This document shows positions 1 to 12,100 of a stretch of 64,000 nt of DNA, in pieces. The first letter of the stretch is position 1, and the number at the start of each line of letters is the position of its first letter. A model generated the notes under the pieces. The model searched no databases. It saw only the letters and a list, made by a program, of their open reading frames with translations, and was not told the origin of the DNA. A program made the translations under genes and the position numbers. Source of the DNA: Phoronis australis (taxonomy: Eukaryota > Phoronida > Phoronidae); NCBI GenBank assembly GCA_002633005.1, contig NMRA01000273.1, positions 253,555 to 317,554 of the forward strand, in the 5' to 3' direction.

Positions 1-110
1 TGTGAGTTTAACAATACACCACTCAAATGTCATGTTACAAATTACAAAATTCACACATAGCTAAATATATATATGCACATTTTTACAATTTAAGAATAAT
101 CATGCCCTAC

Positions 111-3100
111 CTGTATGGTCTCATCACGCCCAGCCACCTTTTCCACCTGTTTTGCAAGTCTTGCTTCATACTGCTCCACGGCACTCTTCAATGTGTTGGC
201 CGTTTCTTTGAGGTCATCAAACTGACACGTGATCTCTGCTAGCTGACTGTCTAATTCCAACTTCTGACAAGTCACTGTGTCCAGTTTTGACTGCATTGTC
301 ACTAATTCGTCTTCGCAACAACTCAGTTTCTCCTGCAGGTAAGAACATGTATTCAAGTGATATTGGGATGCATTACTTATAATAACAAACAGGGTTACAT
401 CTATGACAAGTCCAAATACACACCAACAGTAATATTGAGGACACCCAAAACTGAAACACTGGCAAACAACTAGATCACTCGAGAAGTCGCAAGTGACAAT
501 AATGTGCTAAAAATAATCTTTAGCTCAGTCAGCTAAAGCTTCATTAATTTAAGATCCTTCCTAAACTTCCCCAATTTCAGATTAATTGTCTAGTCAATAC
601 TAATATGTACTAAATATACACTGGCCCTTTCCAACTATACCTGAGCAGCGTTGACATCACTTCTCATTGCGTCCCTCTCCAGTTCCACTGTGCGCAGCTC
701 CTGCTTCAGACTCTGGCACTCGGCCACCACCACATCATTGGCGCTGCCCTTAGAGATCTGCTCCTCAATGAGTTCCTCCAGATCCTGTGACAAGTTCTCG
801 ATGCGTACATTCGCCACCTCTAACTTATGTTTCAGATTGTCTCGCTGGAGCTCAAGATCCTTCTGGCACTCCAACAGTGTTGAGCACTCTTCGACAAGAG
901 CAGTAGCTTCTTCGGTCTTCATAGCAAATGCTGCTTGAAGTTCCTTATAGCTGGCCGTGATGGTCTCAAGATCCTTCTTGCGCTGACAAAGGTCTTCATT
1001 TACTTGCTCATTGATTTGTCTCAGTTCAGACAACGCGGTGTTCCGTGTCTCGCTGTCGCAGTCTCTGGCTTGCTTCTCTTGTTCCAAACGCTTCAAGTCA
1101 CTATCCAAATGCTCATAAGACTGCTTGAGTTCAGAGTGGACGTACTCTAGGGTTTTGTGCTGCTTCTCAACTGTGGTAAGCTGCTCCCTCTGCTGTGAAT
1201 TGGCAACCTGTAAACATCGATAATGAAGAAATTCAAAGAGTTAGAAATTAACATGCAAGTGCATTGTTGTCTATCATTTTTGACAAGCTAGGATATGGAC
1301 TGAACTGAACAACACAACAGGTAAAACATAGACTATGGAAGGAAAGACATACAACAAACAGGAGACAACGGAAAAAAACAACTGTACCTGTTAGGGCTCA
1401 AAGGTCAATATAGAAAGTATAAAGCAAAAGGAACAATAAAAGGAGCCTCCTTCTAATTGGAATATTTAAACACATTTCTGTCCAACAAGATTTTACCGTG
1501 GCATTATGTTACCATGGCAACATACCATGATGAACAGTTATATATATATATAGTTTTGTTGCTAGGAAACTGTCGAAAGTAACAGGCACTCACCTGCAGG
1601 TGGTCCAGTTGAGTGGAGAGCTGACTCTTGACTTCCTCATGCATGTCACATCTCTGCTTTACATTCTTGCACTCAATAGCTGCTGCTACCAGTCTGGCTT
1701 CTAGCTGACAGTTCTCTGCATGCATCTCATTTAGTCGATCGTTCAACTTACTTCGCTCCTCCTCCAGCTTTTCCACATTCATTTCACGCTCTCTTTGCTG
1801 TGCCCTCTCGTGGTCGGCTTTGAGATTGCTAAGTTCTACTGCCGAAGATGCCAGCTGCTCTTGCAAATCATTAGTATTTGCTTGCAGCTTGGCAATATTT
1901 TCCAAAAGGGATTCCTTTTCCTTCTCCAAAGACACTACTGCAGCATCACTCTGCTGCTTTGTGAACTCAAGTTGCTCAACAATGTCAACTTTTTCAGCGA
2001 CAGCCTTTTGGCAGGCATCCTTCTCATCACAAATATCTCTGGCCATTTGCTCCAGCTTAACGCACTTCTCCGTCAAATCACTGACCGACTCCTTCAATTT
2101 TCCATTCTCAGCATTCAATGCTTCAATGCGAGTTTCCAAATCAAACCGTACATCCTTAAACTCTTTCTCTGAAGTGCACAACATGTCAACTTGTTCCCGA
2201 TTGTCTTCTCGCAGTCTCTCAATGCGCTCGGTAGCATTCTCCACCCTTGCCTTAGTCTCACACAATTCAGTCTCCAGCTCCCGCACTCGATGTCGTTCTT
2301 TTTCGCATACAATATTTGCTTCATTTAGCTCAAGTTTCAGACAGGCTATGTCGCTGTTCTCACTCTTCAGCCTTTCATTGTTTTCATCCATCACCTGCAG
2401 CAACTTCCCCCTACTCTCCTCCACCAGTTTCTGAGCACATTCAAGCTCCTGCAGCTTTGTGCTGAGGGCAAACGAATGCTCGTCCGCCAATGCTTTCAAC
2501 TTTTCTTCAAACCTGCCTCTCTCATTTGCATGACTCTGCTCCATGTCAGCAATTTTCTTAAGCTTATTGGCAACTTCACATTTGATTTCGCTAAGCTCTA
2601 ACTCCAGCTTCTGATTGGTTTCATAGTGTCTTTTCTCAACATCACTCAACTCAGTTTCTTTTTCTTCAAGTGAAGTCATCATCTTCATGACAGCATCTTG
2701 AAGAGACTCCTTTTCCTTGGCAAAGGTCTCTTCAAAGCCCGCCTTTTCCTTCTCCAAGGCCTCGTAGTTTTCTGTCAATACTGAAATCCTCTGATTTGCC
2801 AGCTCACTTGCGCAATCAGCCTGTATTTTCTCATTTTCTAACTCAGCCAGTTTCTCATTTAGTTGTTTCTTAGCTGCTTCATGTTCACTGGTCATTTTTT
2901 CAATTACTAATGTAATCCTGTTATTTTCCGCTTCATGGTTGGCAATCGCTGTTTCACTTTCCCTAATCAGACTCTCTAGCTGAGAAATGCGAGCTTGTTG
3001 TGCATATCCGTCATTCTCGTTATTGCGGACGATATCAGATAAAGCTTCCTTTTCTGATTTCAGCTCAGATAGTTTTGTCAAATATTCTTCCTTCATCTTT

Positions 3101-6100
3101 TCAACACCAGCTTCCATTTCAGCATATTGTTGCTGAAGCTCTGCCACTTCACTACCCTTGCTCTGAACAGAGACCTCCAATCTGTCAATTGTTTCCTTTG
3201 CTAAGCGTAGCTCTCGTTCTTTTTGATCAACGGTGTCAAGATGATCTTTCTGAGAACAGCTTAACAAGTTGTCACGGCAGTCTAGGTCACTTGTCAGCTG
3301 TGTTATCTTCTCATTTAGTTGAGAAACCACAAGCTCCAGGTCACATATCTGGGACTCCCTTTCAGCAATGTCTTTCTCCATCCTACTTATTTTCTGATTT
3401 GCAACATCTTCATCATCCTTCATTTGGTTCTCACGTTTTGTCGCATCACAAAATTCTTGCTGAACTTTTGTTAATTCATCACTAACACATTTAGAGTGTT
3501 CCTCTGCTTCTCTTAACTTGGTCTCAAGGGATTTGCACAGTGTTTTAAGTTCTGCCATTTGCAGCTCAATGTTGCTCTTAGTGGTTACCATTGCAGCAAG
3601 CTGCTCATTCAGGCCTGAGTTAACTGCCTCCAATTCATTATGAGCTTTCTTTAACTGGTCGCACTCTTCAGTAGACACTCTCAACTTCTCACCAAAGTCT
3701 TCCATTTGCAATTTGTATGATTCGCCTTGGCTTTCCAAAAGGGCCTTTGCCTCAGTGGCATCTTTTAACTGAATGGTCACGGATTCCAAGTCTTCTTCGT
3801 TGTTTTCAAGCGCAAACTTTGCTCCAGCAAGTTCCTTCTCAACATGGCTCTTCTCAGTTTCCGTCATGGAAAGCTTTTCACGAAGGTCAGCGATCAGTCC
3901 ATCACGTTTCGCCACTTGTGATTCTTGACTGTCCAGCGCTTCCTTAAGACTCACTTCCTGCTCACTAAGCTTCACTGCCAGGACACTCTTCTCTGACGTC
4001 ACATCACTGACAGCCTGACTGAGGTCTTCGTTCCGAGCGGTAAGCTGTTCACACTCTTGAGACAACAGCTGTACCTTTGTCGTCAGGCGCTCAACCTCCA
4101 TTCTCAACTCTTCAATAGTTTTCTTGAGACTTTCATTTTCGCCACAAACAGCAGACATGCTATTGGTGCTACCACTTAGCTCCTGGTCTAGTCTGTCATG
4201 CTCAACCTTGGCATTCTGTAACTGTTGCTTTAGCTGATCATTATCCCTTGTCAACTGGCAAACTTGTGAAGTCAAAGACTCAATATCAGTTTTGCTCCTA
4301 GTTAAATCTTCCCGCATAATTTCAAGCTCAGTTTGGATTTCATTCTTCTCAACTTCTACATCTGCCAACTTGCCTTCTAATACAGACACCATGTCGGATG
4401 ACTGTTCAGCCTGAGTCTTGAGGGTTGCATGAAGTTCTGACATCTTGTTAGACAAGGAAGAATTTTCTGCTGACAAGGAGCTTAGTTGAGAAGTCACTTG
4501 TTTTAATTCTTCAGTTTTAAGTGCCATGTTCTGCTCCAGCTGATCTTTAGCCTGCTCCATCTGACCCTTCTGAGTTTCAAACTCAGTCTCTTTTAAAGCT
4601 ATTTCTCTTGTGAGCAAGTCCACCTTCTCTGTCTTCTCAGAAAGCACAGCCTCAGTTTCATTCAGAACTGTTCGGGTTTGCTCGACACTATCATTAGCCT
4701 GAGTATATTTTTCTTGAAGCCCATCTAGATCCCCTCTTAACGTTTCTACGTCACCGAGCAGTTGTTGATTATTACTTTCAATTTCTTCAAGTTTTGATGT
4801 GGCCTGTGACAGTTGCTTGGTCAATTCATCATTTACAGACTGTAACGCATGTTTATCTTTTCTTTCCTCACTCAGTCTTGCCTGAAGGTTATCAAGATTA
4901 ACTCTGCCAGCATCTGCAGACTGCTGCAATTCAACGTTTGCAGTTTCCAGCTGTGTAATCGTGGAGACAAGCTTCTGCATTTCAGCATTTAATCCTTTCA
5001 CCTCCTCTTCTAATGTACAAGTAAAATTTGTTTTTTCTTCAAGCTGCTGGGAAAGGTTGCTGCTCTTTGACATTTCAGACTCCATCTGCTCAGTTAAACA
5101 CTCCATGTCCTCTTTTGCATTTTCAAACTCAAAAGACAAATCATCAAACCTTTTCTGAATACTTGCAGCCTCAGCTTGAGAAGACTCCAGTTTCAATTGG
5201 CAGTCCGCAATAAGACTTTCTGATTTCATCTTGGTGTTCATTAATTCTTTTCCAACAGATTCCACTTCTGTTGAAAGTGATTCAATACGCTGTTGGCGTT
5301 CCTCAAGCTCTCTTTCTACTTGTTGTAATTCTTCAAGTTTAAGTGCCATGTTATGCTCTAGTTGATCCTTAGCCTGCTCCATCTGATTCTTCTGAGTTTT
5401 AAACTCTGTCTCCTTTGAAGCTCTTTCCTTTGTTAGAAGTTCTATCATCTCCGCCTTAGCAGAGAGTTCAGATTCAGTTTCAGTCAGCACTGCTTGAATC
5501 TGTTTGGCATTATCTTGCGCCTCAGTGTATTCTTTGTGAAGATTGTCTAGATCCTCTTTTAGCTTTTCTTTTTCACCAAGAAGTTGTTGATTACAACTTT
5601 GAACTTCTTCAAGTTTTGAAGTGACCTTTGACAGTTGCAATGTCAACTCATCATTTGTAGACTGCAAGACATCATTATATTTGCTCAGCTCATCCAATTG
5701 TGCTTGTAAGTTTTCAATATCAACACTGCCAGCATCAACAGACTGCTGCAATTCAGTATTTGTTGTTTTCAATAGTTCAATCTTGGATACAAGTTCCTGT
5801 ATTTCAGCTTTCAATGTTTTCGTCTCCTCTTCTAAAGTCGATATAAAGTTTGTCTTCTCTTCAAGCTGCTGGGAAAGGTTGTTGCTCTTTGACATTTCAG
5901 TCTCCATCTGCTCAGTTAAACACTCCATGTCCTCTTTTGTGTTTTCAAACTCAAAAGACAAATCGTCAAACTTTTTCTGAATACTTGCAGCCTCAGCTTG
6001 AGAAGATTCAAGTTTCAGTTGAAAGTCTGCAACAAGATTTTCTGTCTTCTCCTTGGTGTTCATTAGCTCTTCTTGAATTGAATCTACTTCCATTGAAAGC

Positions 6101-9100
6101 TTCTCAATACGCTGTTGTCGTTCCTCAAGTTCTCTTTCTGCTGATGCCTGTTTATCTTCAACGGATAAAAGAGCAGTTTTCTGGTTTTCTACCTGTTGCG
6201 ACAAGCAATCAATTTTGGCCTGGTGATCCATTTCTGATTGCTGCATTTTCTCAGTAAGGAAGGTTACCTCTTTCTGTTTCTCATCCAGTTGCAACTTTGA
6301 GCTCTCAATCTCCTTTGCGCTAATCTCATACTCTTCCTGTCTCGTCTTCAGCATGTTTACCAAGTCCACTTTCTCACTCTCAACACTGATCTTCTCCTCC
6401 AGAAGAGCTGTGTAGCCCACAGTTGCCTTTTCCATTTCACTGTGTGACAGCTGCAACAGCCGCTGTGTCTCCGCCAGATCATCCTTCAGCGACTTACTTT
6501 CACCCTTCAACTCCTCAATGAAGGCACAATGGTTTGTGCGCTCCGTGACCATTTCCTCAACCTGGTGCTCCAAGTTAACCAATTTCTTATCCATGACATC
6601 ATTTTTTTCAACAAGGGAAGATTTTGCTTGCTCAACAGTATTCATTTGTTTCTTTAATTCGACAATTTCAGACTTTTGTATAGCCTGCAACTGCTCCAGG
6701 CCACCACATTTCTCTTTCATTTCTTCATATGATGATGTCATCTTAGCCAGCTCGCCCTTCTGTTTATCCAAAGCTGTTGTCAGATCTTCATGGTCCTTCT
6801 GCTTGCCAAGCAGATCCTTTTGGGCTTCCTTCAACTTTGCCTCTAGATCAGCGATCATGTTCTTACTACTCTCCTGTGCATCCTTAAGTGAATCGCTCAG
6901 TTCCCGAACGCGGTCTGACAGTTTCTCATTAGCTCCCTTGACCTGTTGCGCCTCATTGTTGACACGTTCGACATGCTGCCTGTGCTCGTTCAACTCTGTC
7001 TTCATGCTGGCAATCAGCTGTTGAGCCTGCTCCAGCTGAGCCTTGGAATCAGCTGTTTGATTCTCCAACTTGGCCACGAGGCCTGTCTTCCTGTCCAAGT
7101 CTGTTTGCGCTTCCTTCAGCTTGCTCTCAATGGTGTTCTTCTTCGACTCAGAATTCTCAAGCTTCAGCTTGAGGTCTGCAATGACAGACTTTGCCTTCTC
7201 CTCTGCAGCCTGCAGGCTGTCAAGTTTTTTGGACATCTCTGTGATAGTCGACTCCTTCTCTGCGCACAGTTTCTGGTTGGACGTCTCCATGGCCGTGTGC
7301 TCCTTCTTCATCTTTTCTGCTGACTGCTTCAAGAGGTCACACTGCTGGTTTACCTGAGTCAAGCGTGCGTTCAGATCGTCCACCACTCGGCTCTTCTGAT
7401 CAGCTGCCTGATTGGCTTTCTCTAGCTGAGTCTGCATGCTGGCCAATTCTTTTTCGAGATGTGACAGCTGGCTTGAACTTTCAGACCGCTGGCTCTTCAG
7501 GCTGGATTCCATCTGCTTGATATGGTCCTGGGCTTTACTGAGTCTCTGGTTGATGGAGTCTTTCTCCCGTTTCATGTCATCAACACAGACCTGTGAACAA
7601 GGAACAAATACCAATTTAGTGAACATCAAAAGAGACCCAGTTTATGAACAGTTATGACCAAGAAAGCCACATTTAAATTGTTGTGCCTTTATTACAATTT
7701 TTAATTGACTACAAAAAATATTAGCTCAGATAACTCCATGGGCATTATACCTGGACATCATGACAACCCAACAATGTTCAATGCAGGGTTTAGTATTATC
7801 CAAATTCAAAATTAAATAAGCATTCATAAAAACATTACATGGTCCATTTGTTGCTTAAAATCTTTTACATGGACTTCCAAATGAATCTATGGCCCAAGAA
7901 CATGCATTATACAGATGCTCAATTTCAGAGGTTCAGAAGCCAAAATTCCAATCAACGTCAAACTGGTTTGCAAATCACATGCTACGAACAAAAATAGTGT
8001 ATGAAACTGGACTGGATCTGGCCTATACTCGACTCATTTTGAAACCTGCCTCCAAAGCCGACACCAGGTGGCACTGAAAAAAAATCCTGACCCAATTCAG
8101 CTGGCATCAGGTGATTTTTTTCCTTTTGAAATAAAAATAGTGACATCAATTTTCAAAAAGAAAATGAAACAAATTATTTCGTTTTTGGCCCAAGGTTCTT
8201 TTTACAGGTGAACTGCGTTACAATAAACCCCTCCAGGGAATATTTTAAAACAGTCGTCTTTGTCAAAACTGGCTCCCAGAAAATGAACTTCTATACAATA
8301 AAGTTTCTTCAGGATTCATAGAGGTGGAATGAAACGGTGAACATCATAAACCAAGCACATTACAACATGGTTTGATGGTATCTTAAAAACACTCTTCTAA
8401 AATAAGTTCCACATAGTCAATACCTGTAATTTGGTGCACTCTTGTTGACCATTTGAAATCTCTCCATCCTTCTTGGTCAGCTCTGTTCTCAGTTTATGTT
8501 CTTGTCCCTCCAGTTCAGTCACTGACCTCTGCAGTTTCTGAATCTCTTCACACTTCTTGTCAACAACAATTTGCCTGTTGTCCAGTTGGATCTGAAGCAA
8601 AGAACAAACAGTAAGAAATTCAACAAAACCAGCAAACCAAACAACCAGGGCAATTTTATATAAAAGTACTTTGAACATCACATGTTGGACCTATGATATG
8701 TAAATGCATGCACCTAGTCACATGGGGCTCTATTTCAGTTTCTGTTACCGTGTGAGACTTGAATCAGATTACATTTACTAAATAAAAGGGTTAACACCTT
8801 GGTGGCATTCACATTAGCTTAGTGAACAATTTGATTTTGCATCACGGACATCACACATGGCTGTGAGCTTATATTATTAAGTACAAATCTACCATTAACC
8901 CACAGAAATAGAAAAAGGCTAAGTCCAAATTATCGAAGCAGACATCAACATCTGCCATTATCTACCTGTAGATTTTGCAGGTCTTTTGAAATTGCTTCGA
9001 CAGCTGCCTCTTTCTCGTTCTTGGCAGTCTTAAGTGTGCTCTCCAGTTGCCGCAGTTGGTCTTTCATGGCACTGATCGCAGCCTCGTGTTCAGCCTTCAC

Positions 9101-12100
9101 TCTGACCAATGCCTGTTCACTTTCTTGCCACTTACACTTAATAGCGTCCAGCTCAGCCTTGGTTTCACGGAGTGTCTGAATGGAAGACATAATATGGAAG
9201 TTACTTAACACGTAATTGCTCATTTGGAGCAGCAAACTATTTAATAATTTGAACATGCACCTGCAAAGTCTGAGTAGATGATTGTTTAATCTGAACACAA
9301 ACCAGCTCAGTTTGAATAGTGAGCAGCTCACTTCAAACACACACACCTGTTCAGTAGGAGTAGATGGCTGATCATTTTGAACATCCACCACTTGACTTTG
9401 AGTAGGGGACTGTTAGCTTTGAACACACAAGGCTTAGTCTGACTAGCAGACTCTTCATTTTGAACAAGTTCTTGCTTAGTTTGAGTAAGGGTTTGTTCAT
9501 CTTGAAGACACACGTGCTTAGTCTGAGTAGCAGACTGTCCACACCTATACAAACCTGGTCACCTATTGCCGGTGCACTTTGCAGGGTGCTCGGCATATCA
9601 TTGGCATCCATCAGATTGACCATAGCAGGCGGTGCAATAAGGAGAGGCTGGGAAATGGTTGATTGGGCTGGAAAGGTCATGTCAATCAGAGAGTCCATCA
9701 GGTTGACTGGTGGTTTTGTGGTGGAGACAGAGTCGATGTCCATGTCCAGGAGGTTAGCCACAGGTTGGCTGGGTGCATTAATCTGTTCCAGCTGCTTGCG
9801 AAGTGACTCCTACATGAAGAAAAAACAACAGCTGACCTTTTAGCATGCCTCACTAATGACACAGGCAACATGTGGATCACTTCGTCAGTGGCACATAATT
9901 GCCATGAAAAAGCCATAGTTCATTCCAAACACTCAGACCCAGTGATCTCTGAGTGAACAGTCATACACCACATAGAAATCACAAAGAATCATGTTGTGGG
10001 GTCAAAAATTATTTTCTTCAAATCACATTTGGTGTTCTTCTTCTTTGCTTGAACTGAAATTGATTGCTGCAGTGAAACTCCAGAAATTCTTCTGAAACTA
10101 ACCCACTGTGACCAAGAAGCTGATTTCTGAAATATCTGCGCCATACTGAAATTCTATAACCCACCAGATGGCAATCATGTCCTTGGTGGACAGAAGTTCA
10201 GCGCCACCTACAGATCCCATGTAATGCAGACGGGAGGTTTCAACCTAGTGGTATCAACAGTATCTTGCTATCGTAGTGCTGCCAAATTTCACCTGGTGTG
10301 CGTTGGGATAGACTAATGGCTTATGGAACAAGAGCAAGGTTGATATACGCCCACCGCTAAAATTGCATATTATTCTGCAGATACAAGTGACGGTTATAAA
10401 GACCATGCAGAGGGTTTAGGAGATACAGCCATGGACGCAAAAACAAAATGCTCACTAGGAGGAGCCACTGTAGTCGGAGTTGTCCAAAAATCATTGTCAG
10501 CCATCCTCTTCCCAGTAGAAACAAATCATTCAATTTTTACAATCAACCTTACAGTGGTTTGGCTATAGAGGGGCAGATGACAAAAAACAGACTCTAAAAC
10601 AGTAAAAATGGCTACTAGGTGGCGCAAAATATGTCGAATCCATTTGAAAATGTGAAGATGGTGCCATCTTCCTAACAGATTTCCTAATTGTCAAATTTCA
10701 TGAAAATCCGTAAAGGAACACTGAAGATACAGAGACAAACGTAAAAACCTAAAATTGCCACTAGGGGACACACCGCTAATCTGATCTGTCCACAAAAGAA
10801 ACATATCTGCAAAATTTCATATATCAAGGGGTTTTGGATATACAGCAGCAGACAGTGGATGAACAGAGATAACGGCAAAATGCGCCCACATATAAATGTG
10901 TAGGGGCATAAAAAGGCAAACTTCTTGAAATATCCACAGATGAAAGACATCATGTCTCATCAAGCACTGCTACAGATTATCTTTCATAGGGGGAAAAATA
11001 TTAACCCACAAAGCACCGACACTTCTCCCCCAAGCTAATCAAGGGAGCTGTGTTTGTACAACTACTATAAGTGTACCTACTTTCTCTGTCTCCAAGACTT
11101 CCATTTTCTTCTTCAGCTCTTCCATCTCAGACAAGGAGTTGCTCCTTGGCTTCACCTCCATGTCATGATCATTGTTCCCCACTTGATGCTGAAGTACTCT
11201 TACCTGGAAATAACCACAGGACTGGAATACTGCTACATAAACAGCATAAGTACTATGGGCAGTTTAGCTGACATTTTAGTACTGTTTCTAAGAGACCACT
11301 ACCGTAAAACCTAGAATAAAAGGCCATGGCTTCATATTCTAAAATAAGGCAGAGAACATAAGACGATGGCCTTCATACACACCATATTATGCAGTTGTTA
11401 GAGTTGTTATGTAACCCCGTGTTTCACAGGCTACCCTCCTGCTACATGCTGTCAATTGACAATCCATGTGCACATACCTTGTCGTTGAGTTGTTCAATCT
11501 GCTTGCCTTGATGGTTACAGTTCTCTTGTAGTTTGCTATAGTCAGCTGACAACTTCTCGTGCTTCTGTATTGAGTCCAGGTGTTCATGCTGCAGGTGCTC
11601 TAACTCATTCTTCAGCTTTTGACCCTGCATACAAATATAGTCCACTGTTAATAGCTTAGATTAGTTTTAGTTTTATTGAAGGCGAATATTGTGCAACACG
11701 GAGCGGTGTCTAATGTCCACGTAAAGAATGATAAACAGCAAAGCTATGAAGACCACTCACTATTTCAAACACTTCAAGAGTAGCCAAGATTAATTGGCAT
11801 CAGTCGACCTGGACACCAACCTTACAAATCAGGCAACACGAGCACTTGACAACCACAGCACCAAAAGGAAAACAGCTGGAATTCTTAGAAATATGCTGCT
11901 AGTGACCCACACTACATACAATCACTAGCAGGAATATGTCATGTGAAAAGATAAGCAGCACATATCAAACAGGCAATTCAGAACAGGGGAGATACCCAAA
12001 TAAACAGGATGGTTTTGCTCTATTTTCTGATAAAGTGTAAGAAAAGAGAAACAATTCTGATGAAAATAAGTGGAAAATTGTACCCCGCACTGAATCCATG

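Noticed and set aside
1795-7357. Numerous plus-strand open frames of 60-204 codons opposite the CENP-F giant exon
   Set aside because: They are antisense shadows of a 6-kb coding exon. Their serine/leucine/phenylalanine-rich translations mirror E/K/Q/L codons and match no family.
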